Shown here one piece after another: positions 1 through 6,393 of a DNA stretch of 10,252 nt. Numbering within the stretch: position 1 is the stretch's first letter; each line of letters starts with the position of its first letter. The stretch spans positions 1 through 10,252 of the forward strand of contig KE993483.1 in NCBI GenBank assembly GCA_000466585.1. The letters are read 5' to 3'. The DNA comes from Clostridiales bacterium oral taxon 876 str. F0540 (GTDB taxonomy: Bacteria > Bacillota > Clostridia > Clostridiales > Clostridiaceae). The translations under genes and the position numbers were made by a program. The notes beneath the pieces are model-generated. The model made no database searches. It had not been told where the DNA came from and was given only the letters and a program-made list of their open reading frames with translations.

Positions 1-24
1 TTGCTGTCGTTTCACAGCTTTTAT

Positions 25-53
25 AGTTTATCATTTTACAGTCTTATTGTCAA
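25..53 (-). promoter_or_regulatory. Sigma-A promoter P2, leftward
   Basis: On the minus strand a perfect TTGACA (48-53), a 17-base spacer and TAAACT (25-30). Predicted start is about 18, so the RNA would open with the small hairpin GCTGT-(6 nt)-ACAGC at 3-18. The target is off the left edge. Tandem consensus promoters of this kind often serve stable-RNA or other highly expressed operons, but nothing here identifies the gene. Confidence 0.65.
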
Positions 54-100
54 CAACTTTTTTTCTGGTAATTTTACTCATTACTCAGATTAGCTGTTCA

Positions 101-129
101 ATTATAAGATAGTTATGTGATAATGTAAA
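101..129 (-). promoter_or_regulatory. Sigma-A promoter P1, leftward
   Basis: On the minus strand TTTACA (124-129) is followed by a 17-base spacer and a perfect TATAAT (101-106), so transcription should start near 94 and run out of the window to the left. The -35 box lies inside the left arm of the palindrome at 115-168. Together with the promoter at 25-53 it makes a tandem pair 76 bp apart. The driven gene lies outside the window. Confidence 0.6.
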
Positions 130-168
130 TGTCCATCGCTTCAAGCGACGCTATTTATATTATCACAT
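115..168. repeat. Long imperfect palindrome / hairpin
   Basis: Arms 115-130 and 153-168 pair over 16 bp (15 Watson-Crick and one G-T on the plus strand). An inner short stem, TCGCT/AGCGA, closes on the loop TCA. No T-run follows on either strand, so it is not a classical intrinsic terminator. It lies between the end of the ABC operon (301) and the promoters reading left, and it overlaps the -35 of P1. It could be an operator or an RNA-processing or 3'-end hairpin of the ABC operon. I see nothing else in 169-300 and no clear terminator next to the operon's last stop codon. Confidence 0.5.
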
Positions 169-300
169 TTATTCATATATACCATACGAAAACTTCTTAT
201 AATCCCAATTTAAATTTGTATTGCTTTAAATTCCTTCTATATATTTAAATTCTCTCTACATGATACACCAGGAAAAGATGATGTTACATATTTATTATTT

Positions 301-1029
301 TTATAAAACCTTACACAAAAAGTCTTTTGTTCTCGCATTTACCGGATTAGTAAATATAGCTTCAGGAACTCCCTCTTCAATAATAGTTCCAGTGTCCATA
401 AATATAACTCTATCTGCAACTTCTCTTGCAAATCCCATTTCATGTGTCACTACAACCATAGTCATTCCATCAACAGCTAAACTCTTCATAACCTGAAGTA
501 CTTCACCAACCATTTCCGGATCTAGGGCCGAAGTAGGCTCATCAAACAGCATTATTTCGGGCTCCATGGCAAGTGCTCTTGCTATAGCTACTCTCTGCTT
601 CTGTCCTCCTGATAACTTATCAGGATATACTAAAGCTTTCTCTCTAAGCCCAACTTGTTCAAGAAGCGTCATTGCTTTTTCTTCAGATGATTTTACATTT
701 GCTTTTTTCACAGTTAATGGCGCCAGAGTTATATTATTTATAACATTTAAATTAGGAAACAAATTAAACGCTTGAAATACCATGCCTAGCTTTTCTCTCA
801 GCTTATTGTCATTTGTACTTTTATCATATAAACTTTGTCCATCTATACTTATAAGCCCTTCATCAATTTCTTCCAATCTATTTAAACATCTTAGCAGCGT
901 ACTTTTACCAGATCCCGACGGGCCAATCAAACACACAACCTCACCCTTATTTACAGTCAAATCAATTCCTTTCAAAACCTCATTCCCTGCAAAGCTTTTT
1001 CTCACACCTTTAACTTCTATCAAACTCAT
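301..1029 (-). CDS. Amino-acid ABC transporter ATP-binding protein (GlnQ-type)
   Basis: Cytoplasmic ATPase subunit that powers uptake by the importer encoded with it. The 242-residue protein is full length for the GlnQ/HisP class. It shows Walker A GPSGSGKST (36-44), Q-loop Gln86, signature LSGGQKQR (139-146), Walker B IMLFDE (159-164), a D-loop SALD (167-170) and switch His196 in VVVTHEM. The chosen start, ATG at 1027-1029 (MSLIEVKG), has AAGGAG nine bases upstream and overlaps the permease stop as ATGA, typical of translational coupling; a longer reading back to 1113 only adds residues from the permease region. It is the last gene of the operon receptor-permease-ATPase. Substrate class (polar amino acid, perhaps glutamine) is inferred from the family, not proven. 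Confidence 0.95.
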   Translation of the reverse strand: MSLIEVKGVRKSFAGNEVLKGIDLTVNKGEVVCLIGPSGSGKSTLLRCLNRLEEIDEGLISIDGQSLYDKSTNDNKLREKLGMVFQAFNLFPNLNVINNITLAPLTVKKANVKSSEEKAMTLLEQVGLREKALVYPDKLSGGQKQRVAIARALAMEPEIMLFDEPTSALDPEMVGEVLQVMKSLAVDGMTMVVVTHEMGFAREVADRVIFMDTGTIIEEGVPEAIFTNPVNARTKDFLCKVL

Positions 1030-1679
1030 ATTGTAAGTCTCCTTTCTAAAAATCTTGAAAAATAGCTTAACAACATAATAAGAACAAAGTATAAGAGTCC
1101 AACCATAGTCCAAGTCTCTAAAGCTCTATAATTTGAAGCAATTATTATTTCTCCGCTTTGAGTTAACTCTCTTATTCCAATAACTGATAAAAGTGAAGTA
1201 TCTTTTAATGATATAATAAATTGATTAATAAATGCAGGAATCATCTTTCTTACTGCTTGTGGAAGTATAACCTTTTGCATAGCCTGACTGTATGATAGCC
1301 CCAAGCTTCTGGCAGCCTCCATTTGCCCTTTATCAACAGCCATAATTCCGGCTCTAAATATCTCCACCAAATAAGCCCCTGCATTTATGCTTATAGTTAT
1401 AATACCTGCAGTTACAGCATGCATTTTAATATCAAAGGCACTAGATATTCCAAAGTATATAAAAAAAGCTTGAACAATCAAAGGTGTACCTCTTATAATA
1501 TCTACATATATTATAGAAAGAGCTTTTAAAGCTTTAGATTTGCCTATAGCCATTAGTCCAAATATTAAACCTAAAATAACCGCTATAGCAAGTGAAATTG
1601 AAGCAACTCTTAAAGTAACAATTAATCCGGAAATCAAACTCGGCAAACTTTCCTTAAATAAACTTATGATGTCCCACAT
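1026..1679 (-). CDS. Amino-acid ABC transporter permease (GlnP/HisM-type)
   Basis: Integral membrane subunit forming the translocation path of a polar-amino-acid importer, presumably as a homodimer because only one permease gene is present. The 217-residue protein has hydrophobic spans at roughly 14-45, 55-80, 88-108, and near 150-175 and 188-208. RGTPLIVQ (63-70) and the EAA coupling loop EAARSLGLS (121-129), which contacts the ATPase, are typical of this permease family (BPD_transp_1). The start ATG at 1677-1679 (MWDIISLF) has AGGAGG at 1689-1694, nine bases upstream; the in-frame ATG at 1712 lies upstream of that ribosome site and is unlikely. Its stop overlaps the ATPase start by four bases. 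A 132-base folded spacer separates it from the receptor gene. Confidence 0.93.
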   Translation of the reverse strand: MWDIISLFKESLPSLISGLIVTLRVASISLAIAVILGLIFGLMAIGKSKALKALSIIYVDIIRGTPLIVQAFFIYFGISSAFDIKMHAVTAGIITISINAGAYLVEIFRAGIMAVDKGQMEAARSLGLSYSQAMQKVILPQAVRKMIPAFINQFIISLKDTSLLSVIGIRELTQSGEIIIASNYRALETWTMVGLLYFVLIMLLSYFSRFLERRLTI

Positions 1680-1712
1680 CCCTTTCAGCCTCCTAAGCCA
1701 TACAGATTTCAA

Positions 1713-1789
1713 AGTAAATCGACTATTTATTCTGACCAGAAGACTCGAATAAACATCAAGGCTTTTGCCTGCAAAAATAGCGATTTACT
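1713..1789 (-). repeat. Structured intercistronic element in ABC operon
   Basis: Between the receptor stop (1812) and the permease ribosome site (1689) an outer stem pairs 1713-1728 with 1775-1789: 15 bp with one bulged base. Inside it sit two smaller hairpins, TTCT-GACC-AGAA (1730-1741) and AGGC-TTTT-GCCT (1759-1770), giving a three-way-junction-like fold. No T-run follows, so read-through to the permease is expected. A structure here could protect the 3' end of the receptor message and raise receptor over permease yield, as intercistronic hairpins do in other binding-protein operons; this role is inferred. Confidence 0.6.
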
Positions 1790-1811
1790 ATAGAAACTAT
1801 TCAGTCACTAA

Positions 1812-2597
1812 TTATTTTTTAATATATTTGCTTATAATTTTGTCATATTCCCCATTTGCTTTGATTTTTTTCAGTCCATCATTAAACATATCCAAAAGTT
1901 CTTTGTTGTTGCCTTTTTTAACAGCAAATCCATAATCAGCTTTCGTTATCTTATCACCAATGATAGCAAGTCCACTATTTTGATCCACTGATATCATATA
2001 TGCTATTACCGGATAATCTTCAAAAGTAACATCCGCATTGCTATTCTTAACTTCTTGGAACATAGACGGCGTATCATTAAAGTATTTTATTTCTGCAGAT
2101 AACTTTTCTTTATTTTCTTCTGCATACTTTGCACCGGCAGTACCTTTCTTAACAGCAAACACCTTATTATTCAGATCATTTAAGGATTTAATTTTATCGT
2201 TGCCTTTTTTAATAACAGCTGATAGTCCTGATTCATAATACCCCTCTGAGAAATCAAGAACTTTCTTTCTATCATCTGTTATATTTATACCAGCAATAGC
2301 TCCATCTATCTGATTAGATTGAAGTGCAGGAATTATACCTTTAAAATCCATAGGACTTAATTCATATTGAAAACCTTCAAGCTTAGCTATTGAATCCAAA
2401 ATATCTAAGTCTATTCCTACATATTTGTTATCTTTTTGCAACTCGAAAGGCGCATATGTTGCATCTGTCGCAATTACATATTTCTTATTAGACTTATTAT
2501 TATCTTTGGAACTCTCAGCATTAGCCTGCTTTGAGCACCCACTTAGCAAACCAACCAAAACCATTGAAACAACCATACCAGCTAATACTTTTTTCAT
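1812..2597 (-). CDS. Amino-acid ABC transporter substrate-binding lipoprotein
   Basis: Extracytoplasmic receptor of the importer, 261 residues, family 3 solute-binding protein (SBP_bac_3). A signal peptide (1-20) ends in the lipobox LSGC with Cys21 as the lipid anchor, followed by a Ser/Asn/Lys-rich linker (22-39). The ligand-binding fold begins at YVIATDATYAPFE (40-52) and continues with VGIDLDI (60-66). GINITDDRKK carries Arg110, the position that in this family holds the ligand alpha-carboxylate. These features fit GlnH-like or basic/polar amino-acid receptors; the exact ligand cannot be read. Start ATG 2595-2597 has AAGGAG just upstream. It is first in the operon, behind a sigma-A promoter at 2634-2663. 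Confidence 0.94.
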   Translation of the reverse strand: MKKVLAGMVVSMVLVGLLSGCSKQANAESSKDNNKSNKKYVIATDATYAPFELQKDNKYVGIDLDILDSIAKLEGFQYELSPMDFKGIIPALQSNQIDGAIAGINITDDRKKVLDFSEGYYESGLSAVIKKGNDKIKSLNDLNNKVFAVKKGTAGAKYAEENKEKLSAEIKYFNDTPSMFQEVKNSNADVTFEDYPVIAYMISVDQNSGLAIIGDKITKADYGFAVKKGNNKELLDMFNDGLKKIKANGEYDKIISKYIKK

Positions 2598-2633
2598 TCT
2601 TAATCTCTCCTTTTTAATAAATTTTCTATCAAC

Positions 2634-2663
2634 ATACTAACAAACATTTTTGCAAGTTGTCAA
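2634..2663 (-). promoter_or_regulatory. Promoter of the ABC importer operon
   Basis: On the minus strand a perfect TTGACA (2658-2663) and TAGTAT (2634-2639, four of six) are separated by 18 bases. Predicted start is near 2627, giving a leader of about 30 nt that contains only the ribosome site. The 0A-like box (2705-2711) and cre site (2720-2733) lie upstream of it. Confidence 0.55.
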
Positions 2664-2704
2664 TTAAATATTATTCATTTTTTAAAATATTGAATCTCGG
2701 TTTT

Positions 2705-2711
2705 TGTCGAA
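2705..2711 (+). promoter_or_regulatory. Spo0A-box-like site TGTCGAA
   Basis: TTTTTGTCGAATTT contains the exact core TGTCGAA of the Spo0A binding box with the usual T-rich left flank. It lies between the divergent ABC-operon and amino-acid permease promoters. A seven-base core alone is weak evidence; two other intergenic copies in this window raise its weight. Confidence 0.4.
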
Positions 2712-2719
2712 TTTCATAA

Positions 2720-2733
2720 GGAAAGCGTTTTCA
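2720..2733 (+). promoter_or_regulatory. cre site (CcpA operator)
   Basis: GGAAAGCGTTTTCA matches 13 of 14 positions of the catabolite-responsive element consensus TGWAANCGNTNWCA; only the first base differs. It sits in the shared upstream region of the two divergent amino-acid transporter units, about 48 bp upstream of the plus-strand -35 and 57 bp upstream of the minus-strand -35. Being upstream of both promoters, it could activate as well as repress. Carbon control of amino-acid uptake is the inferred role. Confidence 0.6.
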
Positions 2734-2780
2734 TCTCTTTCTAGTTAAATTTTTATCTGTTTTTAGCCCTCATATATGAG

Positions 2781-2809
2781 TTGTTACAACTCCATTTTGC
2801 TGATATTAT
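2781..2809 (+). promoter_or_regulatory. Promoter of the APC permease gene
   Basis: TTGTTA (2781-2786), a 17-base spacer, then TATTAT (2804-2809). Predicted start is near 2816, giving a leader of about 26 nt that begins just before the AGGAGG ribosome site. This also argues against the upstream in-frame codon at 2776 as start. Confidence 0.5.
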
Positions 2810-2841
2810 CTAATAAACACTTAAAAAAGGAGGCGTCAACA

Positions 2842-4266
2842 ATGAAAAACAATATCTTCAGATTAAAACCTATAAGGGATTTATTGCAAGATGGAAGCGA
2901 AGGAAAATCATTAAACAAAGTATTAGGTGCATTTGAATTAACCATGCTTGGTGTAGGAGCGATAATCGGCACCGGTATATTTGTATTGACAGGCGTAGCG
3001 GCAGCTAATTATTCAGGACCCGCACTTATATTATCTTTTATTATTTCAGGTCTTGCTTGTGCCTTTACCGGTCTATGTTACGCCGAATTTGCCGCAATGG
3101 TTCCGGTGGCAGGAAGCGCTTATACTTATGGTTACGCGGCGCTCGGAGAAATATGGGCATGGATTATAGGATGGGACTTAATTCTTGAGTATGCAGTAGC
3201 AATAGCTGCAGTAGCTATTGGATGGTCCGGATATATAGTTAATCTTTTAGAAGCTGTCGGAATTCATCTTCCTAAAGCACTACTAAACGCTCCGGGGATA
3301 AACGGCGGAGTAGTTAATCTCCCTGCTATGCTCATAATAGGTGTAATAACTTCTTTATTAATAATAGGAGTTAAAGAAAGTACAAAAGTAAATAACATTA
3401 TGGTAGGAGTGAAACTTCTCGTAGTAGTATTATTTATCATATTAGGGGTAAGCCATGTAAAACCTTCTAACTGGACACCTTTTATGCCCTATGGCTGGAA
3501 GGGGGTATTCCAAGGTGCTTCAATAATTTTCTTCGCTTACATTGGTTTTGATGCCGTGTCAACAGCAGCAGAAGAAGTTAAAAATCCTCAAAAAGATTTG
3601 CCTAGAGGAATAATTTGGTCCTTAGTTATTTGTACAGTTTTATATATTGTAGTATCAGCAATACTAACAGGAATGGTCCCTTATCTTCAATTTAAAGAAA
3701 CTTCAGCACCCGTTGCCTTTGCACTTCAGCAAATAGGAGTAAACTGGGGATCTGCATTAGTTTCTGTAGGTGCAGTTTGCGGAATAACTTCGGTATTATT
3801 AGTTATGATGTTTGGACAAACAAGAGTTTTCTTTGCAATGTCTAGAGACGGCCTTCTACCAAAAGTATTTGGCGAAGTTCATCCTAAATTTAAAACTCCT
3901 GTAAAAAGCACTATATTAGTAGGAGTCGTAACAGCTTTAATGGCAGGTTTCACACCTATAGGAATTGTTGCAGAGTTAACTAACATCGGAACCTTAGCTG
4001 CATTTATCATAGTTGCTGCAGCTGTCATAGTTCTTCGCAAAAAACAGCCTGATATCCATAGAAGCTTTAAATGTCCATTTGTACCAGTAGTTCCTTCACT
4101 TGCTATTGTCTTCTGCGGGTATTTAATATACTCTCTACCACGTATAACACAATATAGATTTTTAGTATGGTTAGCTATTGGTTTAGTTGTTTATTTTATA
4201 TATGGAATAAACAATAGCACACTAAATGAAAATGAAGAAAAACTCCAAGAGGAGTTTGTTAGTTAA
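2842..4266 (+). CDS. APC-family amino-acid permease (CAT/YfnA-like)
   Basis: Secondary amino-acid transporter of the cytoplasmic membrane, 474 residues, with about twelve hydrophobic spans. The first span carries the family substrate-binding motif GAIIGTGIF (39-47), followed by a long run resembling the cationic amino-acid transporter branch of the APC superfamily (PVAGSAYTYGYAALGE in span 3; FFAYIGFDAVSTAAEE in the span 6 region). The C-terminus is hydrophilic and glutamate-rich. Start ATG 2842-2844 (MKNNIFRL) has AGGAGG at 2828-2833 with an eight-base spacer; an extension to 2776 would place the promoter inside the gene. Relatives carry cationic, branched-chain or small neutral amino acids, so the substrate is left open. 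It is a single-gene unit ending at a bidirectional terminator. Confidence 0.93.
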   Translation: MKNNIFRLKPIRDLLQDGSEGKSLNKVLGAFELTMLGVGAIIGTGIFVLTGVAAANYSGPALILSFIISGLACAFTGLCYAEFAAMVPVAGSAYTYGYAALGEIWAWIIGWDLILEYAVAIAAVAIGWSGYIVNLLEAVGIHLPKALLNAPGINGGVVNLPAMLIIGVITSLLIIGVKESTKVNNIMVGVKLLVVVLFIILGVSHVKPSNWTPFMPYGWKGVFQGASIIFFAYIGFDAVSTAAEEVKNPQKDLPRGIIWSLVICTVLYIVVSAILTGMVPYLQFKETSAPVAFALQQIGVNWGSALVSVGAVCGITSVLLVMMFGQTRVFFAMSRDGLLPKVFGEVHPKFKTPVKSTILVGVVTALMAGFTPIGIVAELTNIGTLAAFIIVAAAVIVLRKKQPDIHRSFKCPFVPVVPSLAIVFCGYLIYSLPRITQYRFLVWLAIGLVVYFIYGINNSTLNENEEKLQEEFVS

Positions 4267-4280
4267 TTATCAATAAGGTA

Positions 4281-4316
4281 AAAAGAGTATCCTATCTTTC
4301 TATAGGATACTCTTTT
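4281..4316. terminator. Bidirectional intrinsic terminator
   Basis: A perfect 15-bp stem (4281-4295 with 4302-4316) with a six-base loop CTTTCT. The stem starts with AAAAGAG and ends with CTCTTTT, so it provides a T-run on both strands. It lies between the convergent ends of the permease gene (4266) and murD (4326) and should serve both. Confidence 0.92.
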
Positions 4317-4325
4317 GCTTTAATA

Positions 4326-5705
4326 CTATTTTAATTCATTTACTATTTCCTTGAATTTATTGCCTCTAACTTCAAAGTTAACAAACATATCAAAACTTGC
4401 ACAAGCCGGAGCAAGTATAACAACATCTCCTTTTTCAGAGGCATTTGTTGATTTTATCACAGCATCTTCAAGAGTATCTGCTGTAATTATTGGCAAGTTT
4501 AAATTTTTCTCATCAATTATTTTCTCAAAAGATGCTCTTATCTTCTCTTTAGTAGCACCTAGTAAAACCAATTTTTTAATATAAGGATAGCCTTCCTCAG
4601 CCAAAGGTTCAAAAGGAATCTTCTTATCATATCCGCCTGCAATTAAAATAACTGGTTTTCCGAAAACCTTAATATCCGCCAATGTTCTCGATGGACTTGA
4701 AGCGATGGAACTATTGTAATACCTGACTCCTTCTAATTCTCTGACAAACTCAATTCTATGTTCTACACCGCTAAAGGTAGTTGCAACCTTCTTCATGCTT
4801 TCAATACTTGCATCTTCACTTAACGCACAAAAAGCAGCAAGATAATTTTCTACATTATGCATTCCTACAATAACTATATCTTCAGCTTTGCAAACTTCCT
4901 TTCCTAAAAGATACAAATTTCCATCCTTGTAATAAGCTCCATTTTCTATAGTTTCTTTAATGCTAAACTGAAGCACCCTGCCTCTTGCCTCATTTACCAT
5001 TGAATTAGTTATTTCATTATCTCTATTTAAAACTAAAACCCCATTATTATCTTGATATTTATATATATTTTTCTTGGAATCAACATACTCTTCCATATCC
5101 TTATGCATATCAAGATGATTAGGACTTAAGTTTGTAACCACAGAAACCTCAGGAGATACTTTCATTGTCATAAGCTGAAAACTTGAGAGCTCAAGAACAA
5201 CCCTATCAGTTTCCTTTATTTCTTCAATTTGGGCAAATAGAGGAGTTCCTATATTACCTCCAACCCATGTCTTATATCCTTCTTCCTTCAATATATTATA
5301 AATCAGACTGGTAGTTGTAGTTTTTCCGTCGCTTCCGGTTACCCCAAAGATCTTAGCAGGGCAATACTTCACAAACTCTTCCATCTCAGAAGTAATATAC
5401 GCCCCTTCTTCCTTTGCTTTAACTAAAAAAGGACTATCTATTCTCATAGAAGGTGTTTTAAATATAACCTCATAACCGGTCAACTTATCTAAGTAATTAT
5501 CTCCAAGAACAAGTTTAACTCCTTTACTTTTGAATTCCTCTGACACTTCTCCTAGCTGTTCTTCATTTTTTTTATCAAAAGCACTAACTTTGGCTCCAAG
5601 TTCAATCAAAAATCTAATTAAAGGTATATTACTAACCCCTATTCCGACTACTGCGGTATTTTTTCCCTTTATAAACTCTTTAAATTCTTTAAAATCTCTT
5701 TTCAT
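4326..5705 (-). CDS. murD: UDP-N-acetylmuramoyl-L-alanine--D-glutamate ligase MurD
   Basis: Cytoplasmic peptidoglycan-precursor enzyme: ATP-dependent addition of D-glutamate to UDP-MurNAc-L-Ala. The 459 residues match the usual length of about 450. Domain 1 has a nucleotide-fold motif GIGVS (21-25); the Mur-ligase ATP loop GVTGSDGKTTT is at 121-131; GMHNVENYLAAFCA and GVEHRIEFV are central and C-domain markers; GGYDKKIPFEPL is the MurD-typical C-terminal signature. One oddity is NSSIASSPSRT where MurD proteins usually have NDS at the same place. Start ATG 5703-5705 has AAGGAG eight bases upstream, behind an extended -10 promoter. It stands alone, away from any dcw cell-wall cluster, and ends at the bidirectional terminator. 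Confidence 0.95.
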   Translation of the reverse strand: MKRDFKEFKEFIKGKNTAVVGIGVSNIPLIRFLIELGAKVSAFDKKNEEQLGEVSEEFKSKGVKLVLGDNYLDKLTGYEVIFKTPSMRIDSPFLVKAKEEGAYITSEMEEFVKYCPAKIFGVTGSDGKTTTTSLIYNILKEEGYKTWVGGNIGTPLFAQIEEIKETDRVVLELSSFQLMTMKVSPEVSVVTNLSPNHLDMHKDMEEYVDSKKNIYKYQDNNGVLVLNRDNEITNSMVNEARGRVLQFSIKETIENGAYYKDGNLYLLGKEVCKAEDIVIVGMHNVENYLAAFCALSEDASIESMKKVATTFSGVEHRIEFVRELEGVRYYNSSIASSPSRTLADIKVFGKPVILIAGGYDKKIPFEPLAEEGYPYIKKLVLLGATKEKIRASFEKIIDEKNLNLPIITADTLEDAVIKSTNASEKGDVVILAPACASFDMFVNFEVRGNKFKEIVNELK

Positions 5706-5748
5706 GAAAAAATCTCCTTTAGAATATCATCCTTAAATATCTTCTATA

Positions 5749-5757
5749 ATTATACCA
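5749..5757 (-). promoter_or_regulatory. Extended -10 promoter of murD
   Basis: On the minus strand TGGTATAAT: a perfect TATAAT (5749-5754) with the TGn extension. The -35 region 17-18 bases upstream is poor (TGTAGA or TTGTAG, three of six), as is common for extended -10 promoters. Predicted start is near 5742, leaving a leader of about 37 nt. Confidence 0.6.
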
Positions 5758-5824
5758 CCTTTACAGTAATTTCTACAAACTTAAAGCATATAAATAAAAA
5801 GAATCAATTATAGGTGTGGTGAAT

Positions 5825-6109
5825 ATGGCTTTAATAACATTAGCTTCAAGTTCCCTGCTTGTGCTAATCCCATTTATAAGAAAGCATGAAAAGGAAGAAT
5901 TCTTTTTACTAAAACTTTTAGGAATTTGGCTTCTGTGTCAAATATACATAACCATAAACGACAATTTTCGCATGCCATTGGGTATTATTTGCGCTATACC
6001 AATAATCTATAAAAGCAAAATCAACAGAAACTCAAGGTTTATAGTTTTTGTAATTGGTATAATAAGCCTAATCTGTAGTTCACTAGCATATCTAATTTCC
6101 GTGAATTAA
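5825..6109 (+). CDS. Small multi-span membrane protein, unknown function
   Basis: A 94-residue, strongly hydrophobic protein that I do not recognise. Apparent membrane segments lie at about 2-18, 28-44, 51-62 (short) and 72-92, separated by basic/charged loops: RKHEKEE (19-25) and KSKINRNSR (63-71). No cysteine motif, signal cleavage site or catalytic motif is evident. ATG 5825-5827 is preferred because AGGTG lies eight bases upstream; the in-frame GTG at 5816 would sit inside that ribosome site. The gene is divergent from murD with about 120 bp between them and is followed by the putative small RNA. Codon use looks like its neighbours. It may have been missed or given no function in automatic annotation. 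That it is expressed is inferred from the reading frame, ribosome site and composition. Confidence 0.7.
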   Translation: MALITLASSSLLVLIPFIRKHEKEEFFLLKLLGIWLLCQIYITINDNFRMPLGIICAIPIIYKSKINRNSRFIVFVIGIISLICSSLAYLISVN

Positions 6110-6118
6110 CCTGAATAC

Positions 6119-6125
6119 TGTCGAA
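6119..6125 (+). promoter_or_regulatory. Spo0A-box-like site TGTCGAA
   Basis: An exact TGTCGAA core ten bases after the stop of the small membrane protein gene and 43 bp upstream of the -35 of the putative small RNA. A weaker partial copy (GTGCGAA, 6129-6135) follows. It may control the small RNA; position and sequence are the only evidence. Confidence 0.35.
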
Positions 6126-6167
6126 ATTGTGCGAATTTATTTAATATAAAAACTTTTAATTTTAGTA

Positions 6168-6197
6168 TTGTAAAGCACAAATATATTGTGCTATACT
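6168..6197 (+). promoter_or_regulatory. Promoter of putative small RNA with operator-like palindrome
   Basis: TTGTAA (6168-6173), an 18-base spacer and TATACT (6192-6197) with the TGn extension (TGC at 6189-6191). Nearly the whole spacer is a perfect inverted repeat, AGCACAA-(5)-TTGTGCT (6174-6192), so a repressor bound there would cover both promoter boxes. Further TTGTGC copies lie at 6127-6132 and 6202-6207. Confidence 0.6.
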
Positions 6198-6203
6198 ACT
6201 CTT

Positions 6204-6314
6204 GTGCCGTAAGGAAAACATTAATATAATTCCCCATATTTTAATAAGATATAATATATCCCCATGATAAACCCCATTTTATTACCGAACACCCCCATGT
6301 TCGGTAATTTTTTT
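6204..6314 (+). ncRNA. Putative small RNA with four CCCCAT motifs
   Basis: A transcript of about 110 nt is predicted from the extended -10 promoter (start near 6204) to a strong terminator. No credible reading frame with a ribosome site lies in it. In an otherwise AT-rich body, CCCCAT occurs at 6232-6237, 6260-6265, 6272-6277 and, as CCCCCAT, 6292-6298 in the terminator loop. Single-stranded C-rich motifs of this sort are known in Firmicute regulatory RNAs such as RsaE/RoxS, where they pair with G-rich ribosome binding sites. The same role is inferred here. I do not recognise it as a named RNA family. Confidence 0.6.
6281..6314 (+). terminator. Intrinsic terminator of the putative small RNA
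   Basis: A perfect 10-bp stem, ATTACCGAAC (6281-6290) with GTTCGGTAAT (6299-6308), loop ACCCCCAT, then a run of T to 6314. It is plus-strand only. It would also end any read-through from the membrane protein gene upstream. Confidence 0.9.
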
Positions 6315-6393
6315 ATCTAAAATTATTCATTTTAATAATATCAATTTATCCTATTTAATAAAATCAACTAAAACAATTCTCAAGAGAAAATTT

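Noticed and set aside
782..1036. Plus-strand frames opposite the ABC genes, murD and glyS
   Set aside because: No ribosome sites, low-complexity Ser/Leu/Phe composition, and they are antisense shadows of clear conserved genes.
1030..1113. N-terminal extension of the ABC ATPase
   Set aside because: Residues before MSLIEVKG are the out-of-frame permease C-terminus; the ATGA overlap with a ribosome site marks the real start.
2776..2841. N-terminal extension of the APC permease
   Set aside because: It contains the predicted promoter and the AGGAGG site and does not look like protein sequence of this family.
6264..6320. ATG-started frame of 18 codons inside the putative small RNA
   Set aside because: No ribosome site precedes it and it runs through the terminator hairpin; C-rich motifs explain its codons.
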